64,000 nt of DNA from an uncultured Alphaproteobacteria bacterium (GCA_929200315.1 CAKMZB010000002.1:82127-146126), one strand, 5' to 3'; counted from the first letter of the stretch, positions 16,409 through 27,125 are shown. The notes: generated from the sequence alone by a model not told the origin. Numbers and translations: made by a program.

Positions 16409-17776
16409 TCACAAGGATTTTGCTTGTTCGCCTTGCCTCCCCGTTGGCTCCAACAACTCGCGGGGCCAGATCACCCGCACACGAGCGCCGTGTTCAGGCT
16501 CGTTGGGCAGACCGTTTGAGAACGTGACGGTCGCGCCGGAGCGCTCCAGCAGTGTTTTCGCGATGAAAAGACCAAGGCCCATCCCCTCCTTGCGGCTGCG
16601 GCCGGGGATGTCTCTGCGGCGGGAAATGAAAGGTTCTCCAGCCCTTCGCAGGATGGAGGAAGGGAAGCCCGGCCCGTCATCGCTGACGAGAATTTCGATA
16701 TGCGATGTGTCCCAGTTGGCCTGAACGGAGACGTGGTTGTCGGCAAAATCTACAGCATTTTCAATGATGCTGCCCAAGCCATAGCGAACGCCGAGGGAAC
16801 GGTCGAAATGAGGAATAGTGACTTTATCACCCAGCCGCTTGACCTTCACTGGCGCCCCGATGGTGCGCAGCGGATCCACAACCTCCTCTATCAACGCGTT
16901 AAGGCTCTGGCGCTCCATGATCGGCTCGCCCGCGCTGGAAAGCGATGTGAGTTTGCTAAGGATTTCCCGGCAGCGCTCCGCTTGGGTCCGCAGGAGTGCA
17001 GCGTCTTCAGCGAGGTCTGAGTCCTGCGGCAATTCGCGCAGCATTTCTTTTGAGACAAGAGCGATGGTGGCGAGTGGGGTGCCCAGTTCATGGGCAGCTG
17101 CTGCGGCAAGGCCATCGAGGGCGGAGAGGTGTTTTTCGCGCTGCAGGACCAGTTCGGTCGCTGAAAGCGCGTCTCCCAATTTGCGCGCCTCCTGCGCCAC
17201 ACGAAAGGCGTAGATCGCCGTAAAGCCAAGGGTGCAGATCAGAGCTGTCCATATCCCCGCCAGATAAAGCGGTGGCATCGACATAACCTCGCCATCCCGC
17301 CAGGGCAGCGGCAGGTGGTAAATCGCGAGCGTGGAGACGATAAGCGCCACCAACACGCCGAGCATGATTGTATGGTTGCGTGTCAGCGAGGTCGAGGAGA
17401 CGATGACGGGTGCTATCAGCAAGATGGAAAACGGATTGTCGAGTCCGCCGGTGAGGTAGAGCAGCGCCGCAAGCTGCACCACATCAAAGGTGAGGAGCAT
17501 GAAGACGTCATTTGCGCGGATGCGCGTGCGGCTGTGGTTGTGCACGCGGTAGCCGAGCCACAGGTTCAGCAGAACCGCGGCGGCGATGAGCGTTATGCAG
17601 GCCATCCATGGCATCTCGTAGCCAAAGCCGAAGGCGACAATGAGCACCGCGCCGAGTTGGCCGACAATCGCGTACCAACGCAGGCGGATTAGTGTGTCGA
17701 GACGGATAAGCATGCCCTGCGGCTGGCCGCGTTTAGCGGCAACGGTGGGGAGGGTGACGGGAAGTTTGTCTGGCAT
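16409..17776 (-). CDS. actS: Redox sensor histidine kinase ActS/RegB
   Basis: A 455-residue membrane kinase. About six hydrophobic segments fill residues 35-190, including the quinone-binding signature GGLDNPF (110-116). The H-box is AAAAHELGTPLATIAL with His229, and the redox-active cysteine of RegB is conserved as Cys269 in QAERCREIL. ATP-binding N and G boxes (IIENAVDFA, GLGLFIAKTLLE) complete the kinase. It senses the quinone pool and thiol redox state and phosphorylates ActR. It lies 46 bases downstream of hrpB and may be read through from it. Confidence 0.95.
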   Translation of the reverse strand: MPDKLPVTLPTVAAKRGQPQGMLIRLDTLIRLRWYAIVGQLGAVLIVAFGFGYEMPWMACITLIAAAVLLNLWLGYRVHNHSRTRIRANDVFMLLTFDVVQLAALLYLTGGLDNPFSILLIAPVIVSSTSLTRNHTIMLGVLVALIVSTLAIYHLPLPWRDGEVMSMPPLYLAGIWTALICTLGFTAIYAFRVAQEARKLGDALSATELVLQREKHLSALDGLAAAAAHELGTPLATIALVSKEMLRELPQDSDLAEDAALLRTQAERCREILSKLTSLSSAGEPIMERQSLNALIEEVVDPLRTIGAPVKVKRLGDKVTIPHFDRSLGVRYGLGSIIENAVDFADNHVSVQANWDTSHIEILVSDDGPGFPSSILRRAGEPFISRRRDIPGRSRKEGMGLGLFIAKTLLERSGATVTFSNGLPNEPEHGARVRVIWPRELLEPTGRQGEQAKSL

Positions 17777-17822
17777 GATGGCAGCCTAGCAGGCGCATGC
17801 GGTGAAGCGCCATTGCGCCATT

Positions 17823-20240
17823 CTAGCGTTTTTGCGGTTTGGCGCGTGCGGTGGGTTCTGCCCTCACCGGGTCTTCCGGCCAGGGATGTTTGGGGTAACG
17901 GCCGCGCAGATCTGTTCGCACATCCGCCCACGATCCGCGCCAGAAGCCCGGCAGATCGCGGGTGATCTGCACGGGCCGCCCGGCGGGTGAGACAAGGTGC
18001 AGGTCAAGCGGTTTGTCACCCGCTAACGGGTGGGTATCGAGGCCGAAGAGTTCCTGCGGACGGACGGCGACTGAAGGTGTCTCGCCGGAATAGTCGATGG
18101 TGTGGTTGGTGCCCGCTGGGGTGGTGAACTGCGCGGGCGCGACGCGGTCAAGCAAGACCGGCGACGGATGGCCTGCGTGGGTCATCAGAGCATCTGTGAG
18201 CAGCACTTTGGAAAAATCCCGCACACCGGAAAGAAAAGGGGCGAGCCAGGTCTCGAGATTATCCAGCATGGTTCCATCATCCATCGGCGGCACGCCATGG
18301 GATGTAAGCGCTCCGAGCCGGGCTCGGAGTGCACGGGGCTTGTCAGTCCACGGCAGAAGGTCGAGGCCATGCTCGCGGAGCGCGGCCAGAAGACCGGCAA
18401 GGGCAGCTTTGTCGTTAAGAGGCACTGGCTCTCCCGCCTGCAAATCCAGCGCACCCAATTTCCGCTGCCGCGTTGTGGTGAGGCGACCAGTGGACGGGTC
18501 AAAGCGGGTTTCCGCTTCGGTCGTGACAGCGTCTTTGTGGTGGGCGAGGACGTCGGCGAGATCGAGGGGGGCCGCGGCGATAATTCTTGCAGCTCCTGCG
18601 CGGCCGATCAGGTCAGCGACCACGATCCAGGATCGTTGTGCCAGCGGATCGACACCGTCGAGTTGCGCGCCGCGGCCATTGGCGAGGCGATAACGCGCCA
18701 TTCCATCCCGGCTCTCCCCACCACGCCTGGCTATGCGGTCCGGGAAGGCGCGGGAGAGCCAAAGGCCGGGATTTTCAGTCTTGTCAGCGGTGGGCTGTAG
18801 TTCTTTTGTCATCCGTGCGGCCTGTTTGCGTAGGCGCGATGTTGTGTCTGCGCGGTCCTGCTCCGCCTTCTGCAACCTGTGCTCAAGATCCACACCGACC
18901 CCGCCGATCCCTCGCTCCTGCAAAACCAGTGCGAGCAAAGCCGCGCGCGCCGGATCATCAGCGCGCAGCACCATCGCGCCGAGGCGGAGCGGTAGAGGAA
19001 GTTTGCGCACCGCCTGCCCATCCGCTGTGAGACGGTTTTGCTCATCAAGTAGGTCGAGGCGTTGCAGCAGCTGCCGTGCTTCGTTCATTGCTGGCTCAGG
19101 CGGTGGGGTGAGCCAGGCAAGATCATTGGGGTCAGTAACGCCCCAATCTGCAAGATCGAGGCAGAGCGAGGAAAGGTCGCTTACTGCGATGGCTGGTGGG
19201 TCGAAAGCAGGCATTGAGGCTGTCTGCCCCGGATGCCAAAGCCTCACGGCGTGCCCAGGCTCGAGCCGTCCAGCGCGCCCGGCCCGCTGCTCCGCCGCGG
19301 CGCGGCTTGCGCGAGTTGTGACGAGGCGTGTGAGCCCCGTGGCGGGCTCGAATTGCGGCAGTCGCGCGAGGCCGGAATCGATGACGGTATTTACCCCTTC
19401 GATTGTGAGGGACGTCTCGGCAATGGCGCTCGCAAGCACGACCTTGCGCTTGTTCGGCTTGGCAGGCCGTAGCGCGGCGTCCTGCTCCGCGCGACTGATT
19501 GCACCGTAGAGGCGGTGGACCGAGACATTTTCCGGCAAGACTGCCAGCAAGCTGAAGGTTCGCTCGATCTCACGTTGACCGGGTAGAAAGACGAGAATGT
19601 CCCCGTCACGTTCCGCCAGTGAGGACCGCACCGCCCGCGCCGTGTGCTGCTCCACCGCGATATCCGGCGGTTTGGGATCATGATCGATGGTAACAGGGAA
19701 GGTCCGGCCCTGGCTGGTCAGAATTGGTGCATCGAGCAGCTCCGCCACCGCCGCCCCGTCCAGCGTGGCGGACATGGGAAGCAAGCGTAGATCTTCACGC
19801 AGGCCGGTCTGCAAGTCGCGGCAAAGGGCGAGACCGAAATCTCCGTCGAGGCTGCGTTCGTGGAATTCGTCGAAGATCACCGCCGCCACCCCATCAAGTC
19901 CGGGATTGGATGCAAGGAGGCGGGTAAAGACCCCATCCGTCACCACCTCAATACGGGTTGTAGCCCCGACCTTTGTCTCAAACCGCACACGGTGGCCGAC
20001 GGTCTCGCCGACTTTCTCCCCTAGCGTTTGTGCCATGCGCGCGGCCGCTGCGCGGGCAGCGATGCGGCGGGGTTCCAGCATGATGATGCGTTGATTTTTT
20101 GCCCAGTCTTCCTCCAGCAAAGCAAGCGGCACACGGGTGGTCTTACCCGCGCCGGGGGGCGCGACGAGGACCGCGTTTGGTCCGTTACGCAAAACGGCGC
20201 GCAGGTCAGGGATGACAGTTTCGATGGGCAGGTTGCTCAA
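17823..20240 (-). CDS. hrpB: ATP-dependent helicase HrpB
   Basis: An 805-residue DEAH-box helicase of normal HrpB length. Walker A is APPGAGKTTRVP near residue 30, the DExH box is FDEFHERSLD, motif VI is EQRAGRAGRLEPGHAVRLW and the C-terminal HrpB-specific domain follows. The cellular role of HrpB in most bacteria is not settled; RNA processing is usually assumed. The start overlaps the stop of the upstream ABC ATPase gene (ATGA), so its translation is coupled to an ABC transporter operon, which is an unusual neighbour. Confidence 0.94.
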   Translation of the reverse strand: MSNLPIETVIPDLRAVLRNGPNAVLVAPPGAGKTTRVPLALLEEDWAKNQRIIMLEPRRIAARAAAARMAQTLGEKVGETVGHRVRFETKVGATTRIEVVTDGVFTRLLASNPGLDGVAAVIFDEFHERSLDGDFGLALCRDLQTGLREDLRLLPMSATLDGAAVAELLDAPILTSQGRTFPVTIDHDPKPPDIAVEQHTARAVRSSLAERDGDILVFLPGQREIERTFSLLAVLPENVSVHRLYGAISRAEQDAALRPAKPNKRKVVLASAIAETSLTIEGVNTVIDSGLARLPQFEPATGLTRLVTTRASRAAAEQRAGRAGRLEPGHAVRLWHPGQTASMPAFDPPAIAVSDLSSLCLDLADWGVTDPNDLAWLTPPPEPAMNEARQLLQRLDLLDEQNRLTADGQAVRKLPLPLRLGAMVLRADDPARAALLALVLQERGIGGVGVDLEHRLQKAEQDRADTTSRLRKQAARMTKELQPTADKTENPGLWLSRAFPDRIARRGGESRDGMARYRLANGRGAQLDGVDPLAQRSWIVVADLIGRAGAARIIAAAPLDLADVLAHHKDAVTTEAETRFDPSTGRLTTTRQRKLGALDLQAGEPVPLNDKAALAGLLAALREHGLDLLPWTDKPRALRARLGALTSHGVPPMDDGTMLDNLETWLAPFLSGVRDFSKVLLTDALMTHAGHPSPVLLDRVAPAQFTTPAGTNHTIDYSGETPSVAVRPQELFGLDTHPLAGDKPLDLHLVSPAGRPVQITRDLPGFWRGSWADVRTDLRGRYPKHPWPEDPVRAEPTARAKPQKR

Positions 20241-20863
20241 AGGTGCAACACCTTGCCGCCGGCCGCGCGCGCATCCTCCTCATCGTGGGTAACCAGGATC
20301 GTCGGCAGACCTTCATCCCGCGCGGTTTGGAAGACGAGCTTGCGTGTTGCCTCCCGCAGGCCCGTATCGAGTTTAGAGAAAGGTTCATCCAGCAGCAGTG
20401 CGCGAGGGCCGGAAAGGAGCACGCGGGTCAGCGCTACCCGCGCCTGCTGCCCGCCGGAGAGGGTTGCCGGGTCGCGGTCACCGAGACCCTCCAACTCCAC
20501 CCGCGCCAAAGCCTCTTCGACCTTGGCGCGACGTTCCTTTGCTGTAGCACCGGGAGGAAGCGCGAAGAGCAGGTTCTGAGCAACAGACATATGAGGAAAG
20601 AGAAGCGGATCCTGGAAAAGAAGCCCCAGCCGTCGTTGCGAGGCGGGCAAATCCGTCACAATCAGATCACCGAGCCGCGCCTCACCGTTCGCCGTGAACG
20701 CTGAATCAAGAAACCCGCCGAGCCACGCCAGAAGGGATGATTTACCGGATCCCGATGGACCCATCACCGTCAACGGTTCATCGGCTGTAGCAGAGGCGTC
20801 GACTTCCAGCAGAAGTCGTTCACCAAGGCGGATGGACACGCCGTGGAGAGAAAGCGCGCTCAT
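20237..20863 (-). CDS. ABC transporter ATPase, YnjD/ThiQ-like
   Basis: A short 208-residue ATPase with Walker A GPSGSGKSS, signature LSGGQQARVALTR, Walker B ALLLDEPFSKLD and H-loop VTHDEEDA, and no C-terminal regulatory domain. The size and the fused double permease next to it match YnjBCD and the related thiamine system ThiBPQ. It overlaps both neighbours by 4 bases. The substrate is unknown; thiamine or a phosphorylated compound would be guesses from distant relatives. Confidence 0.85.
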   Translation of the reverse strand: MSALSLHGVSIRLGERLLLEVDASATADEPLTVMGPSGSGKSSLLAWLGGFLDSAFTANGEARLGDLIVTDLPASQRRLGLLFQDPLLFPHMSVAQNLLFALPPGATAKERRAKVEEALARVELEGLGDRDPATLSGGQQARVALTRVLLSGPRALLLDEPFSKLDTGLREATRKLVFQTARDEGLPTILVTHDEEDARAAGGKVLHL

Positions 20864-22542
20864 GCCGTCGCCACCATGGCGCGGCGGTTGCGGTGGAGCA
20901 GAGCCGGCACCAAAGTTGCCACCAGAAAGGCAAGGAAAGGCAGCACCATCTGCGCAAAAGCATAGGCTCCGAGCACCCGCCGGTCGCCGCCAGAGGCAAG
21001 GGCCACTGCCCTAGTCGTCACTGTCTCATAGCGCCCGGCACCGACGAGCAGCGTCGGCAGATATTGGCCGACGGAAACGGCAAAACCCACTGCCGCTGCC
21101 GTAAGCGCAGGCTTTGTCATCATGGGCAAGCGGATGCGCCAGAAAACCCGTGACGGTTTTGCCCCAAGGCCGGCCGCCAGCGCTCCATAGCGCGGATCCT
21201 GTGCCCGCCAGGGGTCGGAAAGGGAGAGGAAGACATAGGGCAAAACGAAGACGAGATGGGTCAGGACCAGTGCTGCCCAAGTCGCATCGAACCGCGCCGA
21301 GATGAAGAAGAGTTGCAGGCCGAAAACAAAGGAGACCTGCGGCACGATGAGGGGCAGATAGAGCAGCCAAAGCGCTCGGTTCCCGCCCGTGCGTCCGGTC
21401 CGCGTCTCCCGCTCCAGACAGCCAAGGGTGAGCAATGTTGCAAGTGCTGTGGAGGCGATGGCGACGGTCACGGTGGTCGCAAGACTGTCTCCCATGGAGG
21501 GCAGGGCGCGAGCCCAGGTTCGGGTGGTCAATGTTTCGGGGAAGGTGTCAGGAAACTGCCAAAGGCCCGCGACGGACCAGATGGCAAGCACCGTGAGCCC
21601 ACCGAAAACCGTTGCGGCAGTCGCCATCATGGCGGTGAGCGCGGTGTTCCGCGCAAGTCCGTCGCGGCGCATACGCAGCCCGTGGTCACGCAGCGCCACT
21701 GAGAGGAGGCTGGCGAGTTTTTCCCCACCAATCCACAGCAGGATCGCAAGCCCGGTAATGGCCAGCTGCACTACCGCTCCGGCAGAGGCTGTGAAGCGAA
21801 GGGCAATGTCAGGGTCCGCCATCCACTGCGTCAACCGCACGGCGAGGGTCGGTGGAATTGAGGGGCCAAGGATCACCGCCACATCCACCACCGAGGTCGC
21901 ATAGGCGAGGACGGCGAAGACGGCGAGGCGGATCTGGCCATAAATGCGAGGCCAGGTGACAAAGGCGAAGGCAGCGATACGACCATAGCCAAAGCTTGTC
22001 GCGATCCGCCTTCCCGAGACCGCCTGGGTCTGCGGCAGTGCGGCGAGTGTGACGAGAAGGAGAAACGGCACCTCCTTCACCACGAGCCCGGCGATCATTG
22101 TCAAACCCCAGGGATCACCGACAATCAGCCAATCCGGCGGGCGCTCCAGGCCGGTGAGCCAGGGTGAAATGAGACGCATGAGAAAGCCGGACGGTGCAAC
22201 GAGAAAGGCAAGCCCCAAAGCCGCCGCCGCATGTGGGATGGCGAGGAGTGGCGAGATGGCGTGTTGCATCCGTGCAAACGTCGGCGTCCCCGCCCAACCG
22301 GCGACAAAGGCGAAGGTGATGAGAAGCCCGAGCGCTGTTGCCGCGAGACCTGTCGCCAGCGACAGGGCCAGCGGAAGCGGCACACCTGGATAGGCGAGAA
22401 AGGCGTGGAAATGATCAAAGGTCAGCTCCATCCCTCCAAGGGAAGGAAGCCAGCCAAAGGCAGGGGCAAGGGTTGCTGCAAGGCCAAAGAGAACCGGCCC
22501 GATGAGCAGCGCTATCGTTAGGGCCGGGGCGTAACGCAGCAT
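20860..22542 (-). CDS. Fused ABC transporter permease, YnjC/ThiP-like
   Basis: A 560-residue inner-membrane protein made of two tandem permease domains with about twelve membrane segments. Each half has an EAA-type loop (first half near SGRRIATSFGYGRIAAFAFVTWPRI; second near LAAGLGAKPSRVFWRIRLP). Fused permeases of this kind are found in ThiP, FbpB and YnjC. GAGG precedes the ATG. It partners with the ATPase (4-base overlap) and the binding protein (23-base gap). Confidence 0.87.
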   Translation of the reverse strand: MLRYAPALTIALLIGPVLFGLAATLAPAFGWLPSLGGMELTFDHFHAFLAYPGVPLPLALSLATGLAATALGLLITFAFVAGWAGTPTFARMQHAISPLLAIPHAAAALGLAFLVAPSGFLMRLISPWLTGLERPPDWLIVGDPWGLTMIAGLVVKEVPFLLLVTLAALPQTQAVSGRRIATSFGYGRIAAFAFVTWPRIYGQIRLAVFAVLAYATSVVDVAVILGPSIPPTLAVRLTQWMADPDIALRFTASAGAVVQLAITGLAILLWIGGEKLASLLSVALRDHGLRMRRDGLARNTALTAMMATAATVFGGLTVLAIWSVAGLWQFPDTFPETLTTRTWARALPSMGDSLATTVTVAIASTALATLLTLGCLERETRTGRTGGNRALWLLYLPLIVPQVSFVFGLQLFFISARFDATWAALVLTHLVFVLPYVFLSLSDPWRAQDPRYGALAAGLGAKPSRVFWRIRLPMMTKPALTAAAVGFAVSVGQYLPTLLVGAGRYETVTTRAVALASGGDRRVLGAYAFAQMVLPFLAFLVATLVPALLHRNRRAMVATA

Positions 22543-22565
22543 TGTTGCCTCAAGCCCTGTCGGCT

Positions 22566-23801
22566 CTAATTGGCAGCGGCGTAATGCTGGGTCCAGGCAT
22601 CCTCGATCGCTTCCATCCAGCTTGGATGAGGCTCAGGCAACATCGGTCCGAGATCCTGCGGGGCAAGAGTTGCGATACCAAGATCAAGCGTATCAAAAGC
22701 TGCCTTATCTTCGGCATTCATTTTGCCGACCGCCAGCACCGTTGGGTCGCCCCAGACATTGGGGTCCTGTTTGCGGGCCTGCGCTTCCGGCGACATCAGG
22801 AAGTTGGCAAGCACCAGTGCTCCCTCCTTGGCCGAAGCGTTGTAGGGCGTGGCGAGAAAGTGGGTGTTGCCAAGCGTCCCACCGGGGAAAGTGAAAGAGC
22901 GCACACTGTCGGGCAAAATACCCTGTGCAATGGCCGAGGATGCTTCTGCTGGGTTGAAGGCGAAGGTGATGTCCAGTTCGCCATCGGCAAGGCCTTGGCT
23001 CATGGCGGGGTAGTTTTTCACGAAGGCCCGGCCGGAACGCCACATATTGGGATGGAGGCGGTCAAGGAGGGCAAAGAGCGGAGCGGTATCGGCCTCGAAA
23101 GTTGCCTCATCCACCGGCTTCAGCAGCTTTGCGGGCTCAGCAATGGTTTCTGAAAGAGCCTGTTTCAGGAAGGATGAGCCGATAAAATCCGGCGGCGCGG
23201 GATAGGAAAAGCGGCCCGGATTATCCGCGGCCCAATCGGCGAGCTCCGCAACGCTGCCTGGCATGTCGGCTGCATCGGTGCGGGCGCTGTCATGGAAGAA
23301 CACCATCTTAGCTCCGCCCCATGGTGCTTCCAGGCCCTCGGTGGGGACGGTGAAATCGACGGTGATGGTGGGTTTGTTTTCAACATCGACATAGCGCCAA
23401 CTCGGCAATTTGTGCGCCCAACCCTCGCCGCCGGGCTTCAGCAGCAAATCCTGACGCTTCATGGATGCAAAATTCTCGCCATTGATCCAGATCAGATCGA
23501 CGCGCCCACCCTCGTCACGCCCGGCCGTCTTCTCCGCCACAACAGTGGCGACGGCGGTGGCAGTGTCTTCCAGCAACACATGTTCGACAGTGATGCCGTA
23601 GCGGCTTTCAAGCTCGTCCCCCGCCCAGGCAATATAGTCGTTGATGTTTTGTGATCCGCCCCAGGCGTTGAAATAGACGGTCTGGCCCTTCGCCTTCTCC
23701 ACCACAATGTCCCATTGGGTGACGTCCAGTGCCCCTTCGGCCAATGCCGGTGTGGCTGAGATGAAAAGAGCGGCAAGGGCGGTGCGGAGCATGATGGTCA
23801 T
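22566..23801 (-). CDS. ABC transporter substrate-binding protein, YnjB-like
   Basis: A 411-residue periplasmic binding protein with a signal peptide (MLRTALAALFISATPALA, preceded by MTI if the first ATG is used). The mature start (EGALDVTQWDIVVEKAKGQTVYFNAWGGSQNINDYIAW) is characteristic of YnjB relatives. It should deliver the ligand to the fused permease. It is the first gene of the run ynjB-ynjC-ynjD-hrpB-actS-actR on the minus strand. The ligand is not known for the family. Confidence 0.88.
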   Translation of the reverse strand: MTIMLRTALAALFISATPALAEGALDVTQWDIVVEKAKGQTVYFNAWGGSQNINDYIAWAGDELESRYGITVEHVLLEDTATAVATVVAEKTAGRDEGGRVDLIWINGENFASMKRQDLLLKPGGEGWAHKLPSWRYVDVENKPTITVDFTVPTEGLEAPWGGAKMVFFHDSARTDAADMPGSVAELADWAADNPGRFSYPAPPDFIGSSFLKQALSETIAEPAKLLKPVDEATFEADTAPLFALLDRLHPNMWRSGRAFVKNYPAMSQGLADGELDITFAFNPAEASSAIAQGILPDSVRSFTFPGGTLGNTHFLATPYNASAKEGALVLANFLMSPEAQARKQDPNVWGDPTVLAVGKMNAEDKAAFDTLDLGIATLAPQDLGPMLPEPHPSWMEAIEDAWTQHYAAAN

Positions 23802-23884
23802 CTTTCGTATCTTGTGATGGTCGGCTCTAAAACGCGAGGTGTTTGGTGCGCAATGGACTGCACCTCACATTAATGTGGCCACGT

Positions 23885-25387
23885 TCAATTGTCAGCGCGG
23901 TTCGAAAGCGTGCGGGAGACAGCATCCTGCCAGCCGGCGCGTTTGCGGGCACGGGTTGCTTTGTCCATCTGTGGGGTGAAGCGGCGCTCGCGCTTCCACG
24001 TCTTAGCGAAGCCGTCAGCATCTGGCCAAATTCCCGCGCGCTGCCCAGCCAACCAGGCGACGCCGAGGGCGGTGGTTTCCAGCAGAGTCGGGCGGTCAAC
24101 GGGAGCATCGAGCAGATCGGAGAGGGCCTGCATGGTCCAGTCGGACGCCACCATCCCGCCATCGACACGCAGGACAGTGTCGTCGTCCGCGCCATCCCAG
24201 TCGGCGTGCATGGCGGAGAGAAGATCGAGGGTCTGGTAGCAGACGGCTTCGAGCACCGCTTTTGCAATTTCGTTCGGTCCCGTCGCGCGAGTCATGCCAA
24301 AGAGCGCGCCGCGGGCGTCGGCATCCCAATAGGGTGCGCCAAGGCCTGTAAAGGCAGGAACCATATAAACGTCCTGCGCCGGATCGGCCTTGGCCGCCAT
24401 ATCACCGGACTTCGCGGCATCATCGAGAATGCCGAGCCCGTCGCGCATCCATTGCACAGTGGCACCAGCCATGAAGATGGAGCCTTCCAGCGCATAGGTC
24501 GTCTCCCCATTGAGGCGATAGGCGATAGTGGTGAGCATCCGGTTTTTCGATGCCACACGGTCTTTGCCGGTGTTAAGCAGCGCAAAGCAGCCCGTCCCAT
24601 AGGTGGATTTTAACATCCCCGTCCCGAAACAGGCATTGCCGATAGTCGCAGCCTGCTGATCGCCCGCAACGCCGAGGATCGGGATTGCGCCACCAAACGC
24701 CGTTGCCGTTCCGAAATCGTCAGCGCAGTCCAGCACCTCCGGCAACATGGAGGCCGGGATGCCAAGGAGATCGAGCATGAACTCGTCCCAGCGGTTCTCG
24801 CCTATATTGTAGAGCAGTGTGCGGGCAGCATTGGTGGCGTCGGTAACATGTCTTTCGCCATTGGTGAGTTTCCAGATCAGCCAGGTATCCACGGTGCCGA
24901 AGCAAAGCTCCCCTGCCTCAGCCCGCGCCCGTGCGCCGTCCACATCATCGAGAATGCGGGCAACCTTGGTGCCGGAAAAATAGGGATCGAGAAGCAGCCC
25001 GGTGCGGGCTGTCACTTCAGCTTCGTGGCTGGCCTTTTTCAGCCTTTCGCAAAAAGGCGCAGTCCGGCGGTCCTGCCAGACAATGGCATTGTGGATTGGC
25101 TTGCCGGTGGCGCGGTCCCAGATGAGCGTTGTCTCGCGCTGGTTGGTTATGCCGATCCCGGCAATGTCAACCGGCCCAAGCCCGGCCTTTTTCATCGCTG
25201 CTTCGACGGTGCGCTTTACGGTTTCCCATAAATCTTCTGGATCATGCTCCACCCAGCCTGATTGCGGGAAATGCTGGGGAAACTCTTCCTGCGCGGAGGC
25301 GATGACGCTTTGGTCCGGCGCAAAGAGTATGGCACGCGATGACGTTGTTCCCTGGTCAATGGCGAGAATGGTCGTTGCGTTGCTCAT
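23885..25387 (-). CDS. glpK: Glycerol kinase
   Basis: A 500-residue FGGY kinase that converts glycerol to glycerol 3-phosphate. It carries the N-terminal [12 protein letters not shown], the glycerol and ATP motifs [16 protein letters not shown] and WQDRRT, the C-terminal [12 protein letters not shown] and a late LGVAWLAG. The start at 25387 follows GGGAGG by ten bases; a longer frame to 25495 would overlap the divergent SDR gene and is rejected. No glpF or glpD lies alongside, so this is an isolated kinase here. Confidence 0.96.
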   Translation of the reverse strand: MSNATTILAIDQGTTSSRAILFAPDQSVIASAQEEFPQHFPQSGWVEHDPEDLWETVKRTVEAAMKKAGLGPVDIAGIGITNQRETTLIWDRATGKPIHNAIVWQDRRTAPFCERLKKASHEAEVTARTGLLLDPYFSGTKVARILDDVDGARARAEAGELCFGTVDTWLIWKLTNGERHVTDATNAARTLLYNIGENRWDEFMLDLLGIPASMLPEVLDCADDFGTATAFGGAIPILGVAGDQQAATIGNACFGTGMLKSTYGTGCFALLNTGKDRVASKNRMLTTIAYRLNGETTYALEGSIFMAGATVQWMRDGLGILDDAAKSGDMAAKADPAQDVYMVPAFTGLGAPYWDADARGALFGMTRATGPNEIAKAVLEAVCYQTLDLLSAMHADWDGADDDTVLRVDGGMVASDWTMQALSDLLDAPVDRPTLLETTALGVAWLAGQRAGIWPDADGFAKTWKRERRFTPQMDKATRARKRAGWQDAVSRTLSNRADN

Positions 25388-25455
25388 AATTGGAAACCTC
25401 CCAAAGTATCTGCCTGCCCATAGGCAGCGCCCCGTTCTGCCCCTAGAAGGGGAGG

Positions 25456-26217
25456 ATGGACAAGGGTTCAGATCAAAGCGGCGCTTCCAAAACACTGGTT
25501 CTCACCGGAGCGTCGCGCGGCATTGGCCATGCTGCGGTAAAGCGTTTTTCCAGCCAAGGCTGGCGGGTATTAACCTGTTCACGCCAGCCTTTCGACAAGA
25601 ATTGCCCCTGGCCGGACGGGGAACGCAACCACATCCATGTCGATTTGGCAGATGCCGATTCGCTGGGTCTTGCAGTGGCCGATATTCGCGAAAGGCTGGA
25701 GGAAGAGGGCGGCCAGCTCCATGCACTGGTCAACAATGCCGGCATTTCCCCCAAGCTTGAGGGCGGCGCTCGCCCCAATTCCCTGGACACACCGATGCAG
25801 CTTTGGCGCCAGGTCTTTCAGGTCAATTTCTTTGCACCCGTTTTGCTGGCGCGTGGGTTGTTTGACGAGTTGAAATCGGCGCAGGGGGCCATTGTGAACG
25901 TCACCTCCATTGCCGGCGGTCGGGTACACCCCTTTGCAGGGTCTGCTTATGCCACCTCTAAGGCCGCGCTCGCATCGCTGACGCGGGAGATGGCGGCGGA
26001 TTTCGGGCCTCATGGTATTCGGGTTAACGCTATTGCGCCGGGGGAAATTGACACAGCGATCCTTTCACCGGGTACTGAAGAACTTGTCGCCGACATTCCT
26101 CTTGGTCGTCTTGGCGCGACGGATGAGGTGGCGGATACGATTTTCTATCTGTGCTCGGACCAGGCGAGCTATGTGAACGGTGCCGAGGTGCATGTGAATG
26201 GCGGGCAACACGTCTAA
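25456..26217 (+). CDS. SDR-family oxidoreductase
   Basis: A 253-residue classical short-chain dehydrogenase. The cofactor loop [10 protein letters not shown] is at about residues 17-26, NNAGIS near 95 and the catalytic triad Ser-Tyr-Lys in VTSIAGG...[11 protein letters not shown]. It ends with the tetramer-type [15 protein letters not shown]. The physiological substrate is not predictable. It is divergent from glpK across a 68-base gap and lies 14 bases before mutM on the same strand, so the two may be co-transcribed. Confidence 0.88.
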   Translation: MDKGSDQSGASKTLVLTGASRGIGHAAVKRFSSQGWRVLTCSRQPFDKNCPWPDGERNHIHVDLADADSLGLAVADIRERLEEEGGQLHALVNNAGISPKLEGGARPNSLDTPMQLWRQVFQVNFFAPVLLARGLFDELKSAQGAIVNVTSIAGGRVHPFAGSAYATSKAALASLTREMAADFGPHGIRVNAIAPGEIDTAILSPGTEELVADIPLGRLGATDEVADTIFYLCSDQASYVNGAEVHVNGGQHV

Positions 26218-26231
26218 GATGTGGCAATGGC

Positions 26232-27125
26232 ATGCCTGAGCTCCCGGAAGTTGAAACTGTCCGCCGCGGCCTGGCACCGGTTATGGAGGGAGCGGTTATC
26301 GAGCGGCTGGAGCTGCGCAGGACGGACCTGCGGTTTCCATTTCCCGAAGGATTAGCCGATACATTGGATGGCGCGCGGATCACGTCTCTTGGCAGACGGG
26401 CCAAATATCTGCTCATCGACCTTGCTACCGCCTCTGCCGATGCTGAGACCGGTGAGGATGTGTTGATCGCGCATTTGGGCATGTCTGGCTCCTTTCGCAT
26501 TGAGGACGAGGTGCCAGGTGCCTTCCACCACGAGCGCTCCACAGATGGCGCGCATGACCATGTGGTCTTTCATCTCAAAGGCGGCACGCGCGTTATCTAT
26601 AATGACCCGCGGCGCTTCGGCTTCATGCTGCTGGCGCGTCGAGCGGAGCTGGACAGCCATCCAAGCTTTGCCGGGATGGGGGTGGAGCCGGTGGGCAATG
26701 CGCTTTCAGCTGAAGTTCTGGCTTTAGCTCTTGCCGGCAAGCGCGCTCCCATGAAAGCAGCGCTGCTCGACCAGCGGGTGATTGCGGGGCTTGGCAACAT
26801 TTATGTGTGTGAAGCGCTTTGGCGCAGCCGCCTTTCCCCCCGCCGGGAGGCTCGCACTCTTGTGCGCAGGAGCGGTGCACCGACGGAGCGGCTGAAGCGC
26901 CTTACCGATCATATCCGTGATGTCATTGCGGAAGCCATTGAGGCGGGCGGCGCATCCCTGCGCGACCATCGCCAGACCGACGGGCAACTTGGCTATTTCC
27001 AGCACCGCTTTTGCGCCTATGACCGCGAGGGAGCGACCTGCGCTCATGAGGGCTGCCGTGGCACGATTGCCCGTATCGTCCAGTCCGGCCGCTCCACATT
27101 CTATTGTCCCGCCTGCCAGCGTTAG
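26232..27125 (+). CDS. mutM: Formamidopyrimidine-DNA glycosylase
   Basis: A 297-residue base-excision repair enzyme that removes 8-oxoguanine. The start is fixed by [13 protein letters not shown], since Pro2 is the catalytic nucleophile and Glu3 the acid, so the upstream in-frame ATG at 26151 is rejected. [21 protein letters not shown] and a C-terminal zinc finger (CAHEGC...CPAC) follow. The first cysteine pair is spaced C-x4-C rather than C-x2-C, a variant I recall from other Rhizobiales MutM proteins. It is part of the mutM-hydratase-rpsT-dnaA order of this lineage. Confidence 0.96.
   Translation: MPELPEVETVRRGLAPVMEGAVIERLELRRTDLRFPFPEGLADTLDGARITSLGRRAKYLLIDLATASADAETGEDVLIAHLGMSGSFRIEDEVPGAFHHERSTDGAHDHVVFHLKGGTRVIYNDPRRFGFMLLARRAELDSHPSFAGMGVEPVGNALSAEVLALALAGKRAPMKAALLDQRVIAGLGNIYVCEALWRSRLSPRREARTLVRRSGAPTERLKRLTDHIRDVIAEAIEAGGASLRDHRQTDGQLGYFQHRFCAYDREGATCAHEGCRGTIARIVQSGRSTFYCPACQR

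Noticed and set aside
25388-25495. N-terminal extension of glycerol kinase
   Set aside because: The extra 36 residues have no homology, overlap the divergent SDR gene, and a good ribosome-binding site precedes the internal ATG at 25387.
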